Part shown: positions 58,005 through 64,000 of the stretch, piece after piece
How positions within the stretch are numbered: position 1 is the stretch's first letter
Layout of the letters: each line of letters starts with the position of its first letter
NCBI GenBank assembly: GCA_028583685.1
Contig: JAMXIF010000016.1
Span: forward strand, 730,923-794,922
Source: Petaurus breviceps papuanus
Taxonomy: Eukaryota > Chordata > Mammalia > Diprotodontia > Petauridae
Length of the DNA: 64,000 bases
Direction of reading: 5' to 3'
Translations under genes and position numbers: made by a program
Notes under the pieces: model-generated
Told to the model about the DNA's origin: nothing
What the model saw: only the letters and a program-made list of their open reading frames with translations
Database searches by the model: none

Positions 58005-58721
58005 AAGAATGGAAGGCAGAGATGAAAGACTGGAGACACATTAAGAGGTTATTAAAATAGTCCAAGTGAGAGGTGATGAGGACTTGAACTAGTGGAAAGG
58101 AAAGGACAGATGAGAAACTTATGCGGAGGTAAAACATAAAGCTTGGCAAATGATTTGATGAATAAATGAAAGGGAAGAGTTAAGGATAACTACTGAATTG
58201 CAAACGTCATTTCAAGGAAGGGTGGTGGTGGCCTAAGCACAAATATTTCAGAAGTAGGTTTGGTGATTGTGGTGGTGGTTGAGGAGATGAGTTAAGTTGG
58301 TACGCCCATAAGATATCTAAGTGGAAATTATTGTCCACTAGGCAGCTAGCTGGACTAGTGAGATCATTTTATGACTGGGGAGTTTACAGTTTTAGTACTA
58401 AATATGTAAACTTAGAAATAGAGACAATAATTGAGCCCATTGGAATTAAAGAGGAGAAAGAGGGAGAGAGCAAAAGAGAGAAAAAGAAACACACAAATAG
58501 AGAGGGGGAGGTGTGGAAAGACAAACCATGACACATTTCTGAGAGAAACCCAGTGTTAAAGAAAGAAAGATAGATGACTGAGAATGAGATTTAAAATAGA
58601 AAGTAGAACCAGGTGAAAACAGAATCATGGAAGCTTAAGGGTCAAAAGTGATAAAGGACCAAGAAGGATAAAGACTGAGAAGAGGTAATCAGATTTAGCA
58701 ATTTTGAGCCACTGTTAACTT

Positions 58722-60889
58722 AAAAAAAAATTGTGTCTTTATTGGAATGGTGTTAGGCTTTAAATACACCAATTCTGATATTCACATTTGGTCTTTATAG
58801 AAATAAGACTACATAACTGCAATACTGGTCCAACAATCTTGTCTTTATTTTTCCTTTAAAGCAAGAAACAGAGAGTATTAAGAAAGCACTAGCAGGCACC
58901 AGTTAATCCAAAGATACTATCTTTAGATCCAAAAAGCTCTTGTGAAGAAAACCGGATTATTTTTTGATGGTTGAACATTTTAATAATTAGAATAATGCGA
59001 CTACATAAGAAAATGTCATGAGGCCTTTTTAAAAAATTATTTTATAGTTGTCCTCTCTTTTCCCCAATAGAACAGTTTTTCTTTTAGTTTTTTTCCTCAA
59101 AGTATAAAAAAAAATCTGAAATATAAACAAGCTCTTGCATTGTATACTTGGAAGTGAGTAATTCAAGCATTATAGAGCTATCTGTTAAATTCCATCAAAG
59201 CTTGGATAATCAATAAATATTCAAAATATCTTGTCACAGAAAAAACTAAAACTCACTTCTTTTAGTTACATGTAGATTCGAATATTGTCTAAAGAAAAAC
59301 ACATTTAATCATTTTGACTTTCTTCAACATTCGTATATTGATACATTAATTAAAACATTCCTGTTGAATTATGTTTATTCTTTTTCCCATGAATCAATCT
59401 CAAGTCAGTTTGCTATCTTAACATCAGTCATCCAAACAAAACAGGCAATCAGAAAGATGAACTCTTCCCTGCTTCCCTAACTGTTAGAACTATGAAGTCA
59501 ATTTAAAGACATGACCCCAAACACTGGGTTGTGGCAGTAAATGCCAAGTCCAATTCCTTTAGTATTGATACCCCAAACAATGCTGCATATTGCTGAATAT
59601 GGTGTGTAAAGACTTGCACATCAATAGGCTTGGGCTTCAGTCTGCCACCACTCAATTCTTCACTCAGTTTCAGCTTTGCATCAACAGTTCTTTTCAAATC
59701 TCATTGTATTTCACATCCAAAATCCCTGAACGTGATTGAACCCCCGGAAAGGACAATATTCTTATAGAAGTGACCTCTGACATCTATGGAGCAATTCTGA
59801 AGTACTTTATCTACTACTTTTGAGATAGGTTGTATGAAGTTTGTATGAGCAAACTGTGGATGAAAGATTTCTGGACCCAGGAACTGTTCATGACCAACAT
59901 CAATGGAAAATTCTTTCTTTGAGATTGCATTGATTCCAGTATACTGTTTAATCCATTTTGGCCCATCTGTATCATAACTTCTTAAATTTTGTGACTAAAT
60001 CTGGACAGACATAGCTATAATGTTCCTTCACTAGTTAGCTGTTTCCAGGGATTTTTCAGGAGGAATTCCTATTTCTCCTTCCTCCCAGTAACTGATGAAT
60101 AAATTATGTTATAGCTCTCCCAGCAATTGGAATGTGCTTAATATAGCTGCCAATAACATACCCTTCAACTACAGGAATGATATCATGACACTATCTCCAC
60201 TTTCTATAACTGTACCAGTCAGTTTTTTTTGTCTGCTATCCTACCTGTCTTGATGTTTAGCATGCAGCTAAAGCAAGGACAGCCTGTACAAGTATGTATA
60301 GGCCTGGAACATTATAGGATTTAAACATAATTTCAACTGTATATTCCCTGTTTTCTGGTATATTTAGTGGAGGTTCAGTCAAAAGAAAATAATTATGTTC
60401 ACATTTTGCTCTTAGGTATTTAAAGATTACTTTTCCCATAAATCTCTCCATCAAGTTCCAATCTTCAACTATCCCACGATGGATTGGCCTCTTTGTTGCA
60501 TAAGTTGGCTTATCTATTGCTTCATCCCCAGTAAAGAAGTCTAGATCATCAGCACCCTTCATCACCCTCCTTTGTCCTTGATCTCTTACTTTTGCAGACT
60601 CCTTGATGGATATACATGAAGGAATGATAAACTGTGGTTCTGTATTTTCAACATATGCAAGTTTTGTATATCATGTGCCACAGTGGTATACAAAGGCCAG
60701 AAACTGTCCCACCATCTTTTTCTTTCTTTTGCTGCAGTAAGGACTGGGGGAGGGAGAAGAAATAGGAAGGTGGGGGGTGAGGGCTAGCCATCCACAGCCA
60801 GGAAGGCCTCAGCTGAGAGGCAGCTGAAGCAGTGGGAGTGGCCAGGGTGGCAGACAGGCAGAGAGGAAGGGCAGCAGCCTTGTCCAGCC
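58722..60889 (-). pseudogene. ACTR3P: Processed pseudogene of ACTR3 (actin-related protein 3)
   Basis: Arp3 is the actin-like subunit of the Arp2/3 complex that nucleates branched actin in the cytoplasm. On minus the copy keeps the whole cDNA order without introns: a ~170-bp 5' UTR, an ATG at 60715-60713 (MVGQFLAFVYHCGT against MAGRLPACVVDCGT), [40 protein letters not shown] (60565 onward), FLLTEPPLN, the [17 protein letters not shown] region, VLSGGS-like and [18 protein letters not shown], ending HNPVFGVMS near 59505. A ~780-bp 3' UTR follows with AATAAA signals at about 58838 and 58737. Defects include a stop replacing the Gly of CGTGYTKL, several frameshifts, and loss of about 17 residues after FGxSxL near the C terminus. 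The flanks agccactgttaactt (58707-58721) and agccattggtaactt (60890-60904) match at 13 of 15, an aged target-site duplication. No poly(A) remains at the 3' boundary. Identity is certain in my reading; function is not expected. Confidence 0.95.
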
Positions 60890-61104
60890 AGCCATTGGTA
60901 ACTTTGGAGATAGTATATTCAGTCAAGTGATGTTATTAAAAACCAGGAGTGGAGAAGTGATTGGGAAGTGAAAATGAAGAAGAAATGAGCATGGATATGT
61001 TTATTTTTTTAAAGAACGCTTCTTGTGAAAAGGAGAGAAGAGATAGGATGATAATGATGAATCATCTATCATCTTCTGGGGGAACATAGTCCAGATTTCA
61101 TTGA

Positions 61105-61145
61105 ATATGTATTTGTATATGTATATGTATATGCATAGGTATATT

Positions 61146-61189
<44 letters not shown>

Positions 61190-61204
61190 CGCATATAAAC
61201 ACAC
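61105..61204. repeat. TATG/TA/TG microsatellite
   Basis: Consecutive tatatg, (TA)n and (TG)n blocks at the truncated end of the L1 fragment. Confidence 0.92.
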
Positions 61205-62086
61205 ACATCACTCTCATTTCATTTCCCAGTTTTTCATCTATCACTCCTTTCTCTTTTTTTAACTCTTCCAGGAATTCTTGTTGAGCTTGTGTCAAATTAG
61301 CATTTTTCTTTTAGGTTTTGGTTATAGGGATTTTCACATGGTTGTCATCTTCTGAGTTTAGGTCTTGATCTTCCCTGCCATCACAGTTGATATTTATGGT
61401 CAATTTTCATTTCATTTTGTTGTTGTTTGCTTATTTTTCCAACTTATTTCTTCATTTTAACTTAATGTTAACATTAGACTGTGCTCACCTGGGGGTAGGG
61501 AGACACTGTTCCAAACTTCAGCCTTTTTTTGTGCTGCTGTTTTCAGAGCTAGTTCTGAGGGTCTACAAGGTTTTGGGGCTTCCAAGGTAGAATTATTCTA
61601 GGAAAAGTGTGGTCACTGTTTTCCTGGTCTTCATTCTGGTCTTTACCCATAAAAGGGCCCTGCTTCCCTGACACCACAAATGCTAATAGTGCTCCTTTCT
61701 GCCTTAGAACTGTGACCATGGTCGATAATCCCTTGTGACTGACCACAAGGGCTCCTCTCCATATTGGATCTGTGACCCAGAACTGAATATGGGCAATAAA
61801 GTTGCCCATCAGAGCCAGTTGTACCCAACGCTAGCAAAGGGTCCTTTGTAATCTTTTTCTTACCAGTTGTCTGACCCCCTTAACGTCTCTAGTCCAAGAG
61901 CTCCCCAAGATACTGTGACACCCCTAATGTCACAAGCCTTTCCTGCCAACCTCCTAAGTTGTCTTGGTCTAGAAAAAATGTCTCACTTTGGCTTCTTATT
62001 AACTGTGATGTTAAAAAAGTTGATCTGAGGGGAATATTGGGAGAACAAAGCTGCGCTGTCCTGGAGTCTGCCATTGGCTCTGCCCC
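61205..62086 (-). mobile_element. L1-type 5' end with ORF1 start, antisense
   Basis: On minus it starts at 62086 with ggggcagagccaatggcaga, followed by about 0.7 kb of 5' UTR. It ends in the ORF1 N-terminal coiled coil: TQAQQEFLEELKKEKGVIDE and KLGNEMRV at 61290-61213. Truncated there by the microsatellite. The 5' UTR differs from that of the half-L1 at 8544, so a different subfamily. The two open frames in the 5' UTR show no known motif. Confidence 0.7.
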
Positions 62087-62379
62087 TGCCTATCTTCCTC
62101 TTTTGTCTCTCAATCTATCAGTTTATCTTTTCAACAACATGCTCAACACAGACATTTTATCAATAAAAGTTCATATCTATGTAGCCACCCCTCTTTGAAA
62201 AACAACAACAACAAACTACTTTAAGAGTTATGATTTCTTCATTATCTTACTCCCTTTTCCAACCACAGAATCGCAAAAATATATGACTTCTGGATTATGG
62301 CTGTTTAAAATACTTATCACCCCAGTAATGGGAATAAACTCACATAAGCCGATGAAAATTCACTTCACTTAATCTAGGA
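62087..62379. other. No recognisable feature
   Basis: No gene or nameable repeat. Confidence 0.45.
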
Positions 62380-62500
62380 GAATGGAAGTTCCTTGAGGTT
62401 AGGGGCTATCTTTCTATTAGTCTTTGTATTTATAGCACCTAGCCCATTGCCTCGCACATAGTAAGTTTGTAGCAGGTAAATGCTTGTTGGATTGATTTCA
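62380..62500 (+). repeat. L2 LINE 3' end
   Basis: gaatggaagttccttgaggt, ttgtatttatagcacctagc, ccattgcctcgcacatagta and gcttgttggattgattt. Confidence 0.75.
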
Positions 62501-62700
62501 GTTGGAAGATGATCAATTCTGTAGCTTCCTTTCTCTATTTTGTGTTTACACTGTGACCAAAGCAGATTGTGAGAATAAATGCATTTATGGTGGGAATAAG
62601 GTTGCAGTCCCAATGACTGTGTACTTTTTTTTTTTTTTTGCTTCAATTTATCCTGTGTGCTGTCATTCTTTGTAATTACTATGGGTGGAGATATTCCTTC

Positions 62701-62720
62701 CTGGCGCCCAATGTGGAGGG
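62701..62720 (+). other. Retroviral primer-binding-site-like sequence (weak)
   Basis: tggcgcccaatgtggagggg resembles the lysine-tRNA primer-binding site of class II retroviruses. No LTR ending in CA sits immediately upstream and no gag-like sequence follows. It could be a remnant leader or chance. Confidence 0.25.
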
Positions 62721-62725
62721 GAAGC

Positions 62726-63394
62726 CTGAACTATTTTCCATTAGTGTTGGGATTGCCTTTGGCTTTTGGCCCAGGCCCCTTTAAAGTCTTTAAAACAAGT
62801 TTGGGATCAATGATCTCCCTTGGTTTTCCTAATTTCTATTGCCTCAAGTCAATTTTACATTTTCCAAGCTTGATGTTTCATTGTATTCCATTCACATTCT
62901 TTCAAGGAATCTCTGAAAATGCCCTTTTGAAGCATAAAGTTCTGTAGAGAAAAGATTAAAAATCATGAATTGATTGCTATTTTCTCTTTCCCTGTATGAG
63001 TCAGACTGCATCCCTCCACTTTGTGGTTAGAAAGGGGAAACTTTGTCTCAGATGTCACAAATGCTGCTCTTAGAGAGCCATAGAACTGAAATGCTCTCTA
63101 GAGACAAGCCACTCATGCTCCTTAAACACTCAGTCCCCATTCACACTTCATTTTTCATTTTCCTGTATTCATATGAAATCTTGTACTTCAACCCCCTGCT
63201 TCCAGAGCTGCACTTAAACTGTCTCAGAGAACTGTCTAACCTTATGAGAAGGTGATTCTTCATGTACTGACTAATGTCATGGGCTCTTCCCCTTTATTTT
63301 ATTTTATTTTGAGAGACTGAGGTCTTTGAAGGCTAAGTAAATTGCCCATGACTAAAATTGATATCTGTTGCTCTGGGGATGGAAAAGAGCTTCC
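62726..63394. other. No recognisable feature
   Basis: No gene or family identified. Confidence 0.45.
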
Positions 63395-63890
63395 TTTCAC
63401 CATTCAGAGGATCACAGATTTAGAACTGGAAAGGAATCTTAGAAATTCATGGTGGCAGCTAGATGGCACAATGGATAGAGCAGGAAGACTCATCTTCATG
63501 AGTTTAAATCCAGTCTCACACCCTCACTAGTTGTGTGACCCTGGGCAAATTACTTAATCTTGTTTGCCTCAGTTTCCTCATCTGTAAAATGAGCTGAAGA
63601 AAGAAATGGCAATCCATTACAGTGTCTTTGCAAAAAAAAAAAAACCAAACAAATCAAAACAAAACTGAACAACTTAAATGGGGTCATGAAGAGTTGTACA
63701 CAACTGAAAGGACTGAACAATAACAACAAAAAAAATCCAAATCCTCCCTCTATTTTATAGATGAATAAACATCCACAGTAATGTAACATGACTTCTGAAG
63801 GTCACATAAATAGTCAGTGGCAGAGATGGAATTTGAATATAGAGCTTCTGACTTCAAATCCAATATTCTTTCTATTGTACCCTACTCCCT
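63395..63890 (-). repeat. Antisense MIR-type core split by a MAR1 SINE
   Basis: Left arm gatcacagatttagaactgg; right arm tctattttatagatgaataa, gtggcagagatggaatttga and ttctttctattgtaccc. Same family as 35960-36140. Confidence 0.65.
63451..63728 (+). repeat. MAR1-like SINE, nested
   Basis: ggtggcagctagatggcaca, gagtttaaatccagtctcac, gtgtgaccctgggcaaatta, tttgcctcagtttcctcatc, gaagaaagaaatggcaatcc, gtcatgaagagttgtacaca, ending actgaacaataacaac. An A-run has expanded inside. Confidence 0.9.
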
Positions 63891-64000
63891 CTGGAGAATA
63901 TGACAGACTTTATTTTTGGTGGGAGGATAAGAGGCAAGACATTAAATAGCTAACTTTTCTGAAACATTTATGCAAAGCAATTGTAAAAAAAAAAGCTTTT

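Larger units (their letters stand above)
57388..61060 (+). repeat. Old mammalian repeat interrupted twice (SINE and ACTR3 retrocopy)
   Basis: Segments 57388-57820, 58005-58721 and 60890-61060 read as one continuous repeat of the 16030-16970 family: acaagtatttattaaatatc, gaaggactttaagcatcaaa, gagaggtgatgaggacttga, gttaaggataactactgaat, agatttagcaattttgagcc, then on the far side agccattggtaactttggag and agtggagaagtgattgggaa. Confidence 0.65.

Noticed and set aside
59503-60565. Possibility that the Arp3-like frames are exons of a functional gene
   Set aside because: They are collinear with the cDNA without introns or splice sites, carry stops and frameshifts, and are bounded by a target-site duplication.

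Overview
The window reads as 64 kb of marsupial nuclear DNA, either intergenic or inside a large intron. No intact protein-coding gene is supported; nearly every open frame seen is short, repeat-derived or low complexity. The marsupial call rests on many copies of tRNA-headed SINEs that end in the MIR-type core (MAR1-like and a shorter SINE1-like form), together with L1 elements, an ORF2-less half-L1, L2/L3 (CR1-clade) remnants and a BovB/RTE-like tail. No species can be named. A 100-N assembly gap lies at 20536-20635, inside a microsatellite.

Layout. Bases 1-5.7 kb hold MIR/core-SINE copies and simple repeats. Bases 5735-8544 are a near-complete antisense half-L1 (5' UTR, ORF1, 3' UTR, no ORF2) with a target-site duplication. 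Bases 9-31 kb are a dense SINE/MIR field with nested insertions, an L2 3' end after the gap, large TATC, TA, CA and GGAA microsatellites, and a truncated Tc1/mariner-type MITE at 11931. Bases 31-39 kb hold a solo LTR (31347-31985), a CR1/L3 piece and a broken plus-strand L1 (36235-38755) split by a second solo LTR (37129-38190). Bases 40-49 kb hold L1 and L2 pieces, two 7SL RNA pseudogenes (42535 plus, 49362 minus), a complete 410-bp MITE of the same family as at 11931, and one copy of an unassigned ~550-bp repeat family seen three times. Bases 49.5-51.6 kb are a MAR1 SINE split by a fossil ERV with a dUTPase remnant. Bases 53.5-62 kb hold an L1 3' end, a hAT-type MITE, an old repeat split first by a SINE and then by a processed pseudogene of the Arp3 gene ACTR3 (58722-60889), and an L1 5' end.

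Function. There is no operon-like or pathway organisation. What can be read is a history of retroposition: L1-type machinery accounts for the SINEs, the 7SL copies, the half-L1 and the ACTR3 retrocopy, with related class III-like LTR elements and two kinds of DNA-transposon MITE added. I found no new biological system. The most useful observations are the nested, TSD-bounded insertions, the young-looking Tc1/mariner-type MITE, and the related LTRs at three loci. Family names come from recall of consensus features, not from a database search.
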